Counted from the first letter of the stretch, positions 44,811-53,812 are shown. The stretch is 64,000 bases of DNA from Actinomadura xylanilytica (GCF_030283145.1 NZ_JASNWE010000007.1:62001-126000); one strand, 5' to 3'. Program-made: numbers and translations. The notes: generated by a model from the letters alone, not told the origin.

Positions 44811-45194
44811 TTATGACGGGGCGTTCACCATGCTCCGCGCGGCCATCGTGAAGTAGTTCCAGAGCTTCTCGTCGAGCTCCTCGGGGAGCTTCAGCTCGTC
44901 CACCGCCGCGCGCATGTGCCGCATCCAGGCCGCGCGCTCGGGCTCGCCGATCACGAACGGCACGTGCCGCATCCGCAGCCGGGGATGCCCGCGCTCCCGG
45001 CTGTAGGTGTTGGGGCCGCCCCAGTACTGGATCAGGAAGAGCCGGAGCCGGTCCTCGGCGGGGCCGAGATCCTCCTCCGGGTACAGGGGGCGCAGCAGGG
45101 GGTCGCCGGCGACCCCCTGGTAGAAGCGGTGGACCAGCCGCCGGAAGGTCTCCTCACCGCCGACCGCTTCGTAGAACGTCACTTCATGAGCCAT
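44811..45194 (-). CDS. glbO: Group 2 truncated haemoglobin
   Basis: 127 residues from ATG 45194; ATG 45206 is possible. 2-over-2 globin: FYEAVGGEETFRRLVHRFYQGVAGDPLLRPLYP, EDLGPAEDRLRLFLIQYWGGPNTYSRERGHPRLRMRHVPF (proximal His at about 75), AAWMRHM with Trp G8. Pattern is that of actinobacterial GlbO, implicated in oxygen or peroxide chemistry at the membrane. First gene of a likely two-gene unit with GH13. Confidence 0.94.
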   Translation of the reverse strand: MAHEVTFYEAVGGEETFRRLVHRFYQGVAGDPLLRPLYPEEDLGPAEDRLRLFLIQYWGGPNTYSRERGHPRLRMRHVPFVIGEPERAAWMRHMRAAVDELKLPEELDEKLWNYFTMAARSMVNAPS

Positions 45195-45344
45195 AACGGT
45201 CCCCACTCTATGTGAGACGGGCGCCCTCCCGATGCGGGATCGGTCACCTTGATCGGCGAACCCGGACGGCCCGGCGGGACGCTCCGGAGCCTCGCCGCCG
45301 AAGATCGTCCGGACGCGGGCTCCGGGCCCGGCTCGGGACCGGGC

Positions 45345-46346
45345 TCAGGACGCGGCGGAGGGGGTGGCGACCGAGACGCCGGCGTCGTCGAACGCGCGCT
45401 TGACGCGCTCGCGCAGCTGCCGGGCCACGTCGCCCTGCCGGCCCGGGGCGGTCTTGAGGACGATCCGGATGACCAGCGCGTCGCCGCCCAGCGACTGCAC
45501 GCCCCAGACCGACGGCTCCTCCAGGATGACGCTCTGCCACTTGGGGGTGGCGGCCATCTCGTCGGCGACGGTCTGGAGGATCCGCTTGACCTTCTCGGTG
45601 TCCTCCTGGATGTCCACCGGGATGTCCAGGACGGCCCGGCCCCAGTTCTGGGACTCGTTGCCGACCTTTTTGATCTCGCCGTTCGGGACGTACCAGACGA
45701 CGCCGTTGACGTCGCGCATCCGGGTGACCCGCAGGGTGACGGCCTCGACCGTCCCCTTGGCGCCGCCGACGTCGATCACGTCGCCGACCCCGTACTGGTC
45801 CTCCAGCAGCATGAACAGCCCGGCCAGCAGGTCCTTGACGATGTTCTGCGCGCCGAAGCCGACCGCGACGCCGATCACGCTGGCGCTGGCCAGGATGGGC
45901 GCCAGATTGAGGCCGAGCGAGCCCAGGATGCTGAACATCGCGGTGCCGAGGATCACCACCGAGGCGATCGACCGCAGCACCGAGCCGAGGGTCTTGGCGC
46001 GCTGCGCCCGCCGCTGGTTGAGCAGGGCGGGGCTGCCGTCGAAGGCGGTGCGGTTGCGCTCGCGCACCTTCTCGGCCATCGTGCCCTCGGCCATCCGGAG
46101 CGTGATCTGAGTGATCATCCGGTGCGTGAGCCGGCGCAGCAGCAGCGCGATCATGAAGGTCAGCACGATCAGGAACAGCGTGCCGAGCGGCTTGTCGAGC
46201 CAGGTGTTGAAGAAGCGGGTGAACCCCTCGTTGTGCGACATGTTCCAGGCCATCCGGCAACCGATGCTGGGGTGCTTGGTGACGCACGCCTTCTCGGGCG
46301 TTCCGTCCTGCATCCAGGGCATCGCGGCGTCGAGAGCGAGTGACAT
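45345..46346 (-). CDS. Small-conductance mechanosensitive channel (MscS) family protein
   Basis: 333 residues from ATG 46346, with GGAGGG before it at 8 bp. Hydrophobic segments near 58-80 and 120-170; the MscS pore helix region LAPILASASVIGVAVGFGAQNIVKDLLAGLFMLLEDQYGVGDVI is unmistakable. Cytoplasmic beta domain YVPNGEIKKVGNESQNW and C-terminal alpha/beta domain follow. Releases solutes on hypo-osmotic shock. 150 bp before glbO, same strand. Confidence 0.94.
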   Translation of the reverse strand: MSLALDAAMPWMQDGTPEKACVTKHPSIGCRMAWNMSHNEGFTRFFNTWLDKPLGTLFLIVLTFMIALLLRRLTHRMITQITLRMAEGTMAEKVRERNRTAFDGSPALLNQRRAQRAKTLGSVLRSIASVVILGTAMFSILGSLGLNLAPILASASVIGVAVGFGAQNIVKDLLAGLFMLLEDQYGVGDVIDVGGAKGTVEAVTLRVTRMRDVNGVVWYVPNGEIKKVGNESQNWGRAVLDIPVDIQEDTEKVKRILQTVADEMAATPKWQSVILEEPSVWGVQSLGGDALVIRIVLKTAPGRQGDVARQLRERVKRAFDDAGVSVATPSAAS

Positions 46347-46667
46347 GGGGCAGACCCTCCCCGGCCGGTTGTGGGTGTCGCTGCACATCGCCGTGCGTCC
46401 GCGGCGGTACGAGCCCGATCGTAGAGGACGGTGACGAGCGGTTCGTACGCCGCGGGGCGATGTGCAGCGACCCGGCCGGGGCGGGCCTGCCCGGATGCCG
46501 CGGGCCTGGTGAGGGGGGACCGCACCGGGCCCGCGGCGGGTTCATCGCGGCCGTCCCGCGCCGGTGCGCGGTTCGTCCGGCCGCGGGCGCGCCGGGGAAC
46601 GAACGTGCCCCGCGGGGTCCGCGGCTGCCGCGCCGTTCCGGCCACGGCCCGCGGGGCACGTCCGGCT
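46347..46667. other. 321-bp intergenic region
   Basis: Between the MscS start and the end of the 46668 gene. Apart from the hairpin at 46603-46661 no ORF or recognisable site was seen; GC-rich throughout. Confidence 0.6.
46603..46661 (-). terminator. Hairpin with long loop downstream of the 149-aa gene
   Basis: Perfect 14-bp arms ACGTGCCCCGCGGG/CCCGCGGGGCACGT (46603-46616 and 46648-46661); the 31-nt loop contains GCGGC/GCCGC pairing. It begins 6 bp after the stop at 46668 in the minus direction. Confidence 0.65.
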
Positions 46668-47117
46668 CTAGGGGTGGCCCGGCGGCCACTCTCTCGTCGG
46701 GGCCGCGCCATGCGGCTCCAGCCCCCGGGCCTCGAACCTGTGCGCGTCCCGGCCGTCCCGCGCGCCCCGGACGTCCCGGGTCTCGCGCGAGCCCCAGGCG
46801 TCCCGCGGGTCCCGTGCTTCGCGGCGTTCGCATCTCTCGCGCCGCAGCGGCTCGAGGACGCGGGCCAGCTTCAGCGCGGCGCCCCCCGGGTCGTCCACCC
46901 GGTGCATGCGCTCGCCCCAGGACCACCAGTAGTAGTGATCGTGCGTCTCCGGAGCCGGCGCGCACGTCACATCCTCGGCCAGGCTCGCCGCGTCCGGGTT
47001 GACCACCCGAAGGAAGGCCGGTCCCGATCTGGTCCGGACCACGCGGGCCACGAGCCCGCGCGTGTCGAGCTCGTGCTCCAGCTTCTCGAGGAAGCCGACG
47101 CGTATGTCGCTGACCAC
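46668..47117 (-). CDS. Actinobacterial protein of unknown function (149 aa)
   Basis: GTG 47117 follows GGGGGTGCGCAG. The first 95 residues look like a small folded domain: VGFLEKLEHELDTRGLVARVVRTRSGPAFLRVVNPDA, then HYYWWSWGERM. The last 50 residues are highly charged, rich in Arg, Glu, Asp (RERCERREARDPRDAW-type). No catalytic motif. Divergent from an HTH regulator gene across a 435-bp region with two GAGAG...CTCTC palindromes, so probably a regulated partner. From memory, small proteins of this kind often neighbour DUF397-like or HTH genes. Function not recognised. Confidence 0.65.
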   Translation of the reverse strand: MVSDIRVGFLEKLEHELDTRGLVARVVRTRSGPAFLRVVNPDAASLAEDVTCAPAPETHDHYYWWSWGERMHRVDDPGGAALKLARVLEPLRRERCERREARDPRDAWGSRETRDVRGARDGRDAHRFEARGLEPHGAAPTREWPPGHP

Positions 47118-47250
47118 CTGCGCACCCCCTCCATCGTCGTGCTGCGAGGACTGCTCCGGCGTTCCCGTGCGATCGTCGCCGTCCCCGCCGGGCCGCGGCC
47201 GAGGGGCGCTCCTTGATCGGACGCTCCGGATGCGTCCGGTCACTCCCGGC

Positions 47251-47266
47251 GAGAGTTGCAACTCTC
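47251..47266. promoter_or_regulatory. Perfect palindrome GAGAGTTG/CAACTCTC
   Basis: 16-bp perfect dyad, 134-149 bp upstream of the 149-aa protein's GTG on the minus strand. Shares half-site with the palindrome at 47446. Confidence 0.55.
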
Positions 47267-47409
47267 ACGGTGCTCGGTCAAGGGCACGGCTGTCCGCCGA
47301 AGCGGGGGATTACCCCACTTCGGGAGGAGGTTCGTCCTCCTTGGGAGGAAGAATCTCTACCCAAGGATCTGAGGGTGCACCCGAGGCCCTTCCCTTTCCC
47401 GGGAATGGC

Positions 47410-47438
47410 TTGGCCAGCCCCCTCCGTAGGGTTACGCT
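47410..47438 (+). promoter_or_regulatory. Promoter of the HTH regulator gene
   Basis: -35 TTGGCC (47410-47415), 17-bp spacer, -10 TACGCT (47433-47438); predicted start about 47445, at the edge of the palindrome at 47446. Confidence 0.5.
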
Positions 47439-47445
47439 GCGTGCG

Positions 47446-47462
47446 CGAGAGATTATCTCTCG
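47446..47462. promoter_or_regulatory. Palindrome CGAGAGAT-T-ATCTCTCG at the transcription start
   Basis: Perfect 8-bp arms around one base, covering the predicted +1 to +18 of the regulator's transcript. An occupied site here would block initiation or clearance. Confidence 0.6.
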
Positions 47463-47552
47463 TGGCCATCCAGCAACCCGGTCGCCGTGGCCGGCAGCGG
47501 GTCCCGTGGCCGGGGCCGGCGACCGGGCTCAGCGGTGAGGAGGCCGGAATCG

Positions 47553-49199
47553 ATGTCGGACCCCCCTCGCAAAGAGACGGAGATAGCGCGAACGATCCGT
47601 GCTAGCGGTCTGGCACGGGGGCGCTGTGCCGTGGACATCGCCCGCGATATCCACGACCAATGCGGTCCCCTTTTCGGAACCAGCAAGGTCAAGGCGCACC
47701 GCCTTTCGCACGGTGTCTCGCTGTCCGACATCGTGGCCCAGGTCAGAGCGCTGTACGAGATCGACGGCAAACCGCCGCCCCGGCTCGGGGAGACGCTGCT
47801 GTCGGCGTACGAGAGCGCCTACAAGCGGCCCGGGCCCGCGTACCTGCACTACCTCTGCGCCGTCTACCGGGTCGAACCCGACGACCTCGGCTACCAGGGC
47901 CCCTGCATCTGCGGCCGCGGCCACGCGGTCCGGCCGGGCGCCGCTCCCGCCTCCCCCCGGCGGGGATCGGAGCGGCGGCCGGAGCGGGAGCCCGAACCGC
48001 TGATCGGGGCGGTCGTCACCAGGCCCGACGACCGCAACTGGATGCCAGTCAACGAAGTTCGGGGACTCGACCGCGCCGCGGGTCCCATCTCCATCGATGT
48101 GGGAGAGGAGGACATCGTGCTTCGCAGGACACTTCTGCAACTCCTGGCCGGAGCGGGCGTGGCGCTCGACGGCCAGTTCCTCGGGGCGGTCGACAACCTT
48201 CGTCGCAAGATGGACGACACCCTGGTCAGCGCGACGGTGTCGCCGACGATGCTCGACCAGTGGGAGGAGACCACCTTCGGCTACGGCCAGCAGTACCAGG
48301 CGACCCCCTCGCTGCGGCTGCTGTGCGACGTGCTGCTGGACTTCAGCGAGGTGCGCCGCATGTGCGACAAGCGGCAGCCGGTCGAGCTCCAGGAACGGCT
48401 GTGCCGGATCGCCGCCCAGCTGTCCGGGCTGTCCGGGCTGATCATGATCAACCTGGGCGACCACCGGCTGGCCCGGTCGTTCTTCCGTACCGCCCGGTCC
48501 GCCGCCGACGAGACCAACGACCGCGGGCTGCGCGCCTGGGTCACCGTCCGCGAGTCCCTGGTGCCGATGTACTACGGCGATCCGCGCGAGGCGCTGCACC
48601 TGGCCCGCAAGGCCCAGGACCTGGCCGGACGCACGCCCGGGGTCGCGGCGGCGATGGCGCCGGCCGTCGAGGCCCGCGCGCTCGGCATGCTGGCCATGCG
48701 CGGACGCGGCGACGCCGCGCCGGGCGCCCGCCGCGCGCTGGTGCGCGGCAGGGCGGTCTTCGATCAGCTCTCCAAGGCCGACACCAACGACCTGGTGTTC
48801 GGCTTCACCGACCGGCAGATGGCCTTCTACGAGGGCGACACCTTCACCAGCCTCGGCGACCACCGGCACGGCGACGAGGTGCTGAGCCACGCGCTCACGC
48901 TGTACGCCCCGTCCGACCGGGTCGACCTGACGCTGGTGCGGCTCGACCGCGCCTCCTGCAAGCTGCACGCCGGACATCCGGAGGCGGCGCTGACCGCGGG
49001 CCAGGAGGCCATCCTGGAACTGCCGCCCGAGCACCGCTCCGACATCCTGGTCCACCGGGCCCGCCAAATCGGCGCCGCGGTGAACGCCAAGCACGGCGAG
49101 ATCCCGGCGCTCAAGGACTTCTACGAGGCGCTGGCCGGCCCATGGAGCAAGAGCCCGACCCAGCAGGCCCCCGCCGTCCCGCCCTCCGAGCAGGTCTGA
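47553..49199 (+). CDS. HTH transcriptional regulator with TPR-like C-terminal region
   Basis: 548 residues from ATG 47553, preceded by GAGGAGG. N-terminal region about 20-120 contains a helix-turn-helix-like segment (IARDIHDQCGPLFGTSKVKAHRLSHGVSLSDIVAQV), with a CICGRGH motif following (about 114-120). A disordered basic/Pro linker (about 122-160), then an all-helical region (about 175-530) with TPR-like repeats (SLGDHRHGDEVLSHALTLY, LHAGHPEAALTAGQEAI). This architecture is frequent in actinomycete regulators of unknown ligand. Probably autoregulated through the upstream palindromes. Precedes a GNAT gene by 7 bp. Confidence 0.88.
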   Translation: MSDPPRKETEIARTIRASGLARGRCAVDIARDIHDQCGPLFGTSKVKAHRLSHGVSLSDIVAQVRALYEIDGKPPPRLGETLLSAYESAYKRPGPAYLHYLCAVYRVEPDDLGYQGPCICGRGHAVRPGAAPASPRRGSERRPEREPEPLIGAVVTRPDDRNWMPVNEVRGLDRAAGPISIDVGEEDIVLRRTLLQLLAGAGVALDGQFLGAVDNLRRKMDDTLVSATVSPTMLDQWEETTFGYGQQYQATPSLRLLCDVLLDFSEVRRMCDKRQPVELQERLCRIAAQLSGLSGLIMINLGDHRLARSFFRTARSAADETNDRGLRAWVTVRESLVPMYYGDPREALHLARKAQDLAGRTPGVAAAMAPAVEARALGMLAMRGRGDAAPGARRALVRGRAVFDQLSKADTNDLVFGFTDRQMAFYEGDTFTSLGDHRHGDEVLSHALTLYAPSDRVDLTLVRLDRASCKLHAGHPEAALTAGQEAILELPPEHRSDILVHRARQIGAAVNAKHGEIPALKDFYEALAGPWSKSPTQQAPAVPPSEQV

Positions 49200-49206
49200 C
49201 CCGGTC

Positions 49207-49827
49207 ATGGGAACGCCCGACGGCGCCCCGTGGCGGAGCGATCCCGCCAAGGGGGCGCGGACCCTGGTCCGGCTCCAGGCGGAGCCGCCCGCATGGGCCT
49301 TCGCCGACCTGCGCCTGCGGCGCTACCACGCCGCCGACCACGCCACCGTCCTCGACCTGCACCGAGAGGGACTGGCCCAGGTGGGCCTGCGTCCCGGCGA
49401 CGGCGTCTACTACGACCACGACTTCTTCCGGATGGAGGACATCTACCTCCGCAACGACGGGGAGTTCATCGTCGGCGAGGTGGCCGGACGCATCGTCGCC
49501 ATGGGCGGCCTGCGCCGGGCCGACCTGATCCCCGGCGGCAGCGCGCGGGCGTACGGCGGCTACGCGCCCGGCAGTCCCGTGCTCGACGTGGTCGAGATGG
49601 TGCGGCTGCGCGTCCGTCCCGCCGCCCAGCGGCGCGGCTATGGCGCGGCCATGGTCCGCGCCCTGGAGGAACGTGCCGGCGAGTACGGCTACCGGGTCCT
49701 GCGGGCCGACACCACCGAGCTCCAGGGCCCGGCGCTCGCGCTCTACCGCAAGTTCGGCTGGAAGGAGACCAGGCGCGAGATGATCGGCGGCATCACCAAC
49801 ATCCACATCGAGAAGCCGCTCCGCTGA
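49207..49827 (+). CDS. GNAT family N-acetyltransferase
   Basis: 206 residues. LRLRRYHAADHATVLDLHREGL at the N-terminus, VVEMVRLRVRPAAQRRGYGAAMVRALEERA with acetyl-CoA motif Q-R-R-G-Y-G (about 139-144), and ALALYRKFGWKET near the C-terminus. Start ATG 49207 is 7 bp after the HTH regulator stop, so co-transcribed; the regulator may control it. Substrate unknown. Followed by an intrinsic terminator. Confidence 0.93.
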   Translation: MGTPDGAPWRSDPAKGARTLVRLQAEPPAWAFADLRLRRYHAADHATVLDLHREGLAQVGLRPGDGVYYDHDFFRMEDIYLRNDGEFIVGEVAGRIVAMGGLRRADLIPGGSARAYGGYAPGSPVLDVVEMVRLRVRPAAQRRGYGAAMVRALEERAGEYGYRVLRADTTELQGPALALYRKFGWKETRREMIGGITNIHIEKPLR

Positions 49828-49842
49828 CGAGCCGATGACGGC

Positions 49843-49882
49843 CCCCGCTCGCATCGTCTCGGGGGCGATGCGAGCGGGGTTT
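49843..49882 (+). terminator. Intrinsic terminator after the GNAT gene
   Basis: Perfect 14-bp stem CCCCGCTCGCATCG/CGATGCGAGCGGGG (49843-49856, 49866-49879), 9-nt loop, followed by TTT; ends the regulator-GNAT transcript and faces a convergent gene. Confidence 0.93.
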
Positions 49883-49905
49883 CGGGGCTGCGGGCCGGGC
49901 CGCGG

Positions 49906-50778
49906 TCAGGGGCGGCGGGCGCCGGCGAGCTGCATCAGCGGGTAGCGGCGCCGCCGGACGTCGCTGAAGCCCCGCTCGGTGAGGGCCCGGACGACCTCGC
50001 GGTCGCCGAACATGGTGACGCCCGCGGCCCGGCCGATCAGCTCAGTGCCCAGGCGGGAGACCGGGAGCGCCGGCCGCCGGGTGGTGAGGACGACCAGCCG
50101 GCCGCCGGGCTTGAGCACCCGGGTCATGCTGTCGATCGCCGCCCAGGGATCGTCGAACAGGTAGAGCGCGCCGAAGCAGCAGACGGCGTCGAACGTCGCG
50201 TCCAGGAACGGCAGGTGGACGGCGTCGCCGCGGACGTACCCGATCTCGGCACCCCGCGGATCGGCGCCCCTCCCGGAACCCGGCCGGACCGTGGCCTCGG
50301 CGGTGGTCTCGACGGTGGCGGACACGGACGCGGTGGCCTCGGACGCGGCGCGGGCGAGCATGGTGGCGGCGGCGTCCAGGCCGACGACCAGGCCCCCGGC
50401 GGACACTCCCGCGGCCAGCGCCCGGGTGACGTTGCCCGGGCCGCAGGCCACGTCCAGGACGGTCGCGTCCGGGCGGCCGGCCGAGCCGGGACGGCCGAGG
50501 CCGAGCCAGTCGCGGGCCAGGGCGTGCTCGGCGGCGGTGTCCGGGCCGAGCGGCCACCCCTTGGCGAGGTTGAACCCGACCGGGCGCCAGATCCGCTCGT
50601 ACACGCGCGGCAGGAACCTCGACTGCATGACCGACTGGGCCGGCGTCGGGGCGGGCCCGGCGGCGGGGCCGAGCAGGTCGAGGTAGCCCGCCGACCGGTC
50701 CGGATCGGCGGGCGGGCCGTCCAGGAGCAAGGCGATCCGGTCCAGCACGGGCGGGCTCTGCGCCAGGGAGGGGCTCAC
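49906..50778 (-). CDS. Class I SAM-dependent methyltransferase, UbiE/Methyltransf_11-like
   Basis: 290 residues, GTG start 50778. Motif I VLDVACGPGNV (about 106-116), VVGLDAAATML, YVRGDAVHLPFLDATFDAVCCFGALYLF, RVLKPGGRLVVLTTRRP. The N-terminal 80 residues (VMQSRFLPRVYERIWRPVGFNLAKGW) resemble membrane- or lipid-acting methyltransferases. An Ala/Thr/Val-rich insert (about 138-160) after motif II is unusual. Lies 12 bp after the prolyl oligopeptidase stop, same strand, so co-transcribed. Confidence 0.9.
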   Translation of the reverse strand: MSPSLAQSPPVLDRIALLLDGPPADPDRSAGYLDLLGPAAGPAPTPAQSVMQSRFLPRVYERIWRPVGFNLAKGWPLGPDTAAEHALARDWLGLGRPGSAGRPDATVLDVACGPGNVTRALAAGVSAGGLVVGLDAAATMLARAASEATASVSATVETTAEATVRPGSGRGADPRGAEIGYVRGDAVHLPFLDATFDAVCCFGALYLFDDPWAAIDSMTRVLKPGGRLVVLTTRRPALPVSRLGTELIGRAAGVTMFGDREVVRALTERGFSDVRRRRYPLMQLAGARRP

Positions 50779-50790
50779 CCCGCTATTGGA

Positions 50791-52899
50791 TCACGTGTCG
50801 AACGGTGCTGCCGTCGGATGTGACGCGGACCTCAGGTCCAGCCCGGTCTGCGCCGCGGAGAACGAGAGCGTGTCGACCATCAGGTCGACCGACCGGCTCA
50901 CCGACCGGGCGGCGTGCCCCACCTCGGCCTCGTTGCGCAGCAGGATCGGCCGGTCCGAGGCGGTCGCGTGCTGGAGCGCGGCGCACATCTTGCGGGCGTG
51001 CAGGGGGTCCACGCGGGTGTCGCTGTCGAAGAGGGTGAACAGGGTGGCGGGGTAGGCGATCCCCTCGCGGACGTGATGGTAGGGCGAGTACGACAGCAGC
51101 CACTCGAACTCGGCGGGGTCGCCCGCGGTGCCGTACTCGTCGTTCCAGGTCTGGCCGAGCCCGAACCGCTCGTACCGCACCATGTCGAGCAGCGGCGCCG
51201 AGCAGATCACCGCGCGGTAGAGGCCCGGGCGCTGGGTGAGCGCGGCCCCGACCAGCAGCCCGCCGTTGGAGCCGCCGGAGATCGTGAGCCGGTCCGCGGC
51301 GGTGAGGCCGTCGGCGATCAGCTTCTCGGCCGCGGCGTGGAAGTCGTCGAAGACGTTCTGCTTGCGCTCGCGCATGCCGGCGCGGTGCCACTCCTCGCCC
51401 TCCTCGGAGCCGCCGCGCAGGTTGGCGATCGCGTACACGCCGCCCGCCTCCACCCAGGTCAGGATGCTCGCCGAGTACGCGGGGGTGAGCGGGATGTTGA
51501 AGCCGCCGTAGCCGTACAGGATGGCGGGGCGCGGGCCCGAGTCGCCCGGACGGGAGGCCACCAGCATCCGGACCTCGGTGCCGTCGGCGGAGGTGTAGAC
51601 GACCTGGCGGGTGTCGATCCGGGGGACCTCGACGGTGCCGGGCGCGGCAGCCCACGGGGTCGTCTCGCCGGTGCGGGAGTCGTAGCGCAGCACCGCGGAC
51701 GGGGTGGTGTGGTCGGTGTAGCCGAACCACGCCTCGTGGCCGCCCTCGGGGCGTTCGATGATGCCGCCGATCGTGCCGAGCCCGGGGGTCGGCACCGTGC
51801 CGAGGCGTTCGCCGGTGGCCGGGTCGTGGACGGTGATCTCGCTGATCGCGTGCCGGGTCCAGCCGGCGAGCAGCACGTCGTCCAGGAGCGCGAAGTCGGT
51901 GAGCACCGCCTCGGGGTCCTCCGGGATCAGGTCGCGCCAGGTCTCGTATCCGGGGTCCGCGGGGTCGGTGACGCAGAGCCGGGACCGCGGGGCGTCGCGG
52001 TCGGTGAAGACGTACGCGCGCCCGTCGCGTCCGACGTGCAGGCCCGTCTCGGCGTCGACGCCCTCCTGGACGGCGCGCAACTCGGGCCGCTCGGGGGACG
52101 AGGCGGACAGGTCGGCGATCCACAGGTCGTTGCGGGGGGCGGTGCCCTGGGAGGAGGAGATCGTGAGCCAGCGGCCGTCGCGGCTGACCCCGACGCCGTA
52201 GTAGTTGGTCTTGTCCCGGCCGGCGCCGAAGATCAGGACGTCCTCGGAGTCGGGCGCGGCGCCGACCTGGTGCAGGTAGACGCGGCGGTGGTGCTGCTCC
52301 TCGCCCTCGGGGACGGCGCTCACCGGCAGCCGGCGCACGTAGAAGAACGCCTCGCCGCCGGGCAGCCACGCGACCGACGATTCGCGGACCCGGTCGATCG
52401 GGCCGTCGACGCGCTTGCCGGTCGCGACGTCGATCACGTAGAGGAGCGACTCCTCGTCGCCGCCGTGCGAGACCTTGTAGGCGAGCCGGCGGCCTTCCCT
52501 GTCGGGCTGCCAGCCGTCGAGCGTGGTGGTGCCGTCGGGGTCGATCGCCATCGGGTCGACCAGCGCCCGTTCCGTCCCGTCGCCGTCCGGGTCGACGGTG
52601 TACAGCACGGGGTGCTCCTGCTCGGCGGTGCGGCGGGTGAAGAACCGCCGGTCGCCGCGCCAGACGGGTGAGCCGACGCTTCCGGCGCCGAGCAGCTCGC
52701 CGAGCCGGGCGCGCAGCCGGTCGCGGCCCGGGAGGGCGTCCACGGTCTCGTGGAAGAGACGGTCCTGGGCGGCCAGCCACTTCTCGGTGTCGTCGGCCTG
52801 CCGGTCCTCGAGCCACCGGTACGGGTCGGTCACGCGGTGACCGTGGAGTACGTCGGAGGTGTCCTGGCGTGGCGCGGGCGGGTACGGCGGTCGGCTCAT
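50791..52899 (-). CDS. Prolyl oligopeptidase family serine peptidase (S9A)
   Basis: 702 residues from ATG 52899; GTG 52908 is possible. N-terminal HRVTDPYRWLED (about 21-32), a seven-bladed propeller of beta-rich repeats to about 400, then the alpha/beta hydrolase domain with nucleophile SGGSNGG, Asp in LFDSDTRVDPLHARKM and His in VGHAARS. Cleaves short peptides after proline, cytoplasmic (no signal peptide). Canonical His context is GHG; here GHA. Precedes the methyltransferase by 12 bp. Divergent from the gene at 53106. Confidence 0.94.
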   Translation of the reverse strand: MSRPPYPPAPRQDTSDVLHGHRVTDPYRWLEDRQADDTEKWLAAQDRLFHETVDALPGRDRLRARLGELLGAGSVGSPVWRGDRRFFTRRTAEQEHPVLYTVDPDGDGTERALVDPMAIDPDGTTTLDGWQPDREGRRLAYKVSHGGDEESLLYVIDVATGKRVDGPIDRVRESSVAWLPGGEAFFYVRRLPVSAVPEGEEQHHRRVYLHQVGAAPDSEDVLIFGAGRDKTNYYGVGVSRDGRWLTISSSQGTAPRNDLWIADLSASSPERPELRAVQEGVDAETGLHVGRDGRAYVFTDRDAPRSRLCVTDPADPGYETWRDLIPEDPEAVLTDFALLDDVLLAGWTRHAISEITVHDPATGERLGTVPTPGLGTIGGIIERPEGGHEAWFGYTDHTTPSAVLRYDSRTGETTPWAAAPGTVEVPRIDTRQVVYTSADGTEVRMLVASRPGDSGPRPAILYGYGGFNIPLTPAYSASILTWVEAGGVYAIANLRGGSEEGEEWHRAGMRERKQNVFDDFHAAAEKLIADGLTAADRLTISGGSNGGLLVGAALTQRPGLYRAVICSAPLLDMVRYERFGLGQTWNDEYGTAGDPAEFEWLLSYSPYHHVREGIAYPATLFTLFDSDTRVDPLHARKMCAALQHATASDRPILLRNEAEVGHAARSVSRSVDLMVDTLSFSAAQTGLDLRSASHPTAAPFDT

Positions 52900-53105
52900 G
52901 ACCAGCACTGTATTGGCCCCGCGGACCCGCCCGCGCCCGCCGCCGGGCGGGCCGCAGGTACCAGCCTTTACCAGGAGGAACGACCCGCCCGGCCGGCGGG
53001 GGGCGCGGACCGTCGCGCGGCGGTGTGTGTGGCGAGGTGAACGCGGGGGGCTTCTTCGGTAGAAGTGGCGATGATCAGTGGGCTCTTTTCCAACGGGGGT
53101 TGATC

Positions 53106-53639
53106 ATGAAGAGCATCATCGCCGGCGGGCGCGCGCCGGGTCGGGCCGCCGCCGTCGGCGTCGCGGCGCTGGGGGCGGCGCTGCTCACGCCGGGCCAGCC
53201 CGCACAGGCCGCCGCCAGGCAGGCCACAGCCACGCGGGTCGCCGCCGTACAGGCCGCACCCGTACAGGCCGCACCCGTACAGGCCGCTGCCACGCAGGCC
53301 GCGAAGGTGAAGCTCGGCTACTCCGCGCCGAAGGTCTCCGGCGCCGGCGACCGGGTCACCTGGACGTGGACGGTGCGCAACACCGGCAAGCGCGGGGTCG
53401 AGAGGGTCGTGCTCGTCCACCGGCTGAGGCCGCGGCTCAAGATCGTCGCGGTCGCCGCACCCTGCCGGACGCTGCGCGCGTCGGTCAGGTGCGACTACGG
53501 CGTGCTCCGGGCGGGGCGGTCGAGGCGCGGTTCGCTGACCGCCCGGATTCCGGCGGACGCCAAGGACGGCGTGCGGATCAGCGGACGATTGACCTGGTGG
53601 CAGGGCGCCCGGCCGGGGGCGGCGCCGCAGGGCAGGTAG
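53106..53639 (+). CDS. Secreted protein with DUF11-like beta-sandwich domain
   Basis: 177 residues. Signal peptide: KSIIAGGRAPGRAAAVGVAALGAALLTPGQPAQA, cleavage about 35. Residues 40-63 contain VQAAP repeats encoded by 15-bp tandem DNA repeats. Residues about 65-165 form a DUF11/NEW3-like Ig-type domain: VTWTWTVRNTGKRGVERVVLVHRLRPRLKIV, then paired Cys in CRTLRASVRCDYG (disulphide likely). Ends Gly/Gln-rich, no anchor. Function unknown; possibly surface or matrix protein. ATG 53106 has GGGGG upstream. Confidence 0.75.
   Translation: MKSIIAGGRAPGRAAAVGVAALGAALLTPGQPAQAAARQATATRVAAVQAAPVQAAPVQAAATQAAKVKLGYSAPKVSGAGDRVTWTWTVRNTGKRGVERVVLVHRLRPRLKIVAVAAPCRTLRASVRCDYGVLRAGRSRRGSLTARIPADAKDGVRISGRLTWWQGARPGAAPQGR
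53247..53287. repeat. 15-bp tandem repeat in the secreted protein gene
   Basis: GTACAGGCCGCACCC at 53247-53261 and 53262-53276, with a partial third copy; encodes VQAAP units just after the signal peptide. Confidence 0.9.
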
Positions 53640-53812
53640 TCCAGAAGCCTGTGGAATAAGGCGATTTGGACGGCTCCTGGGGCCACATCCCGTGACGCCG
53701 GGGGCCGTTCCGCGTTCGATCGGGCGGGCTTGTGGGGAGGAAATGGGGTAGCGGACGGCCTCCTCCAGACGCCACACTGAATTCGGGTCGATTCGCCCCT
53801 GGGGAGGTCCTC

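Larger units (their letters stand above)
47118..47552. promoter_or_regulatory. 435-bp divergent control region
   Basis: Holds GAGAGTTGCAACTCTC (47251-47266), a GGAGGA/TCCTCC stem (47323-47340), a promoter (47410-47438) and CGAGAGATTATCTCTCG (47446-47462). The two palindromes share GAGAG...CTCTC half-sites. No ORF was seen. Confidence 0.6.
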
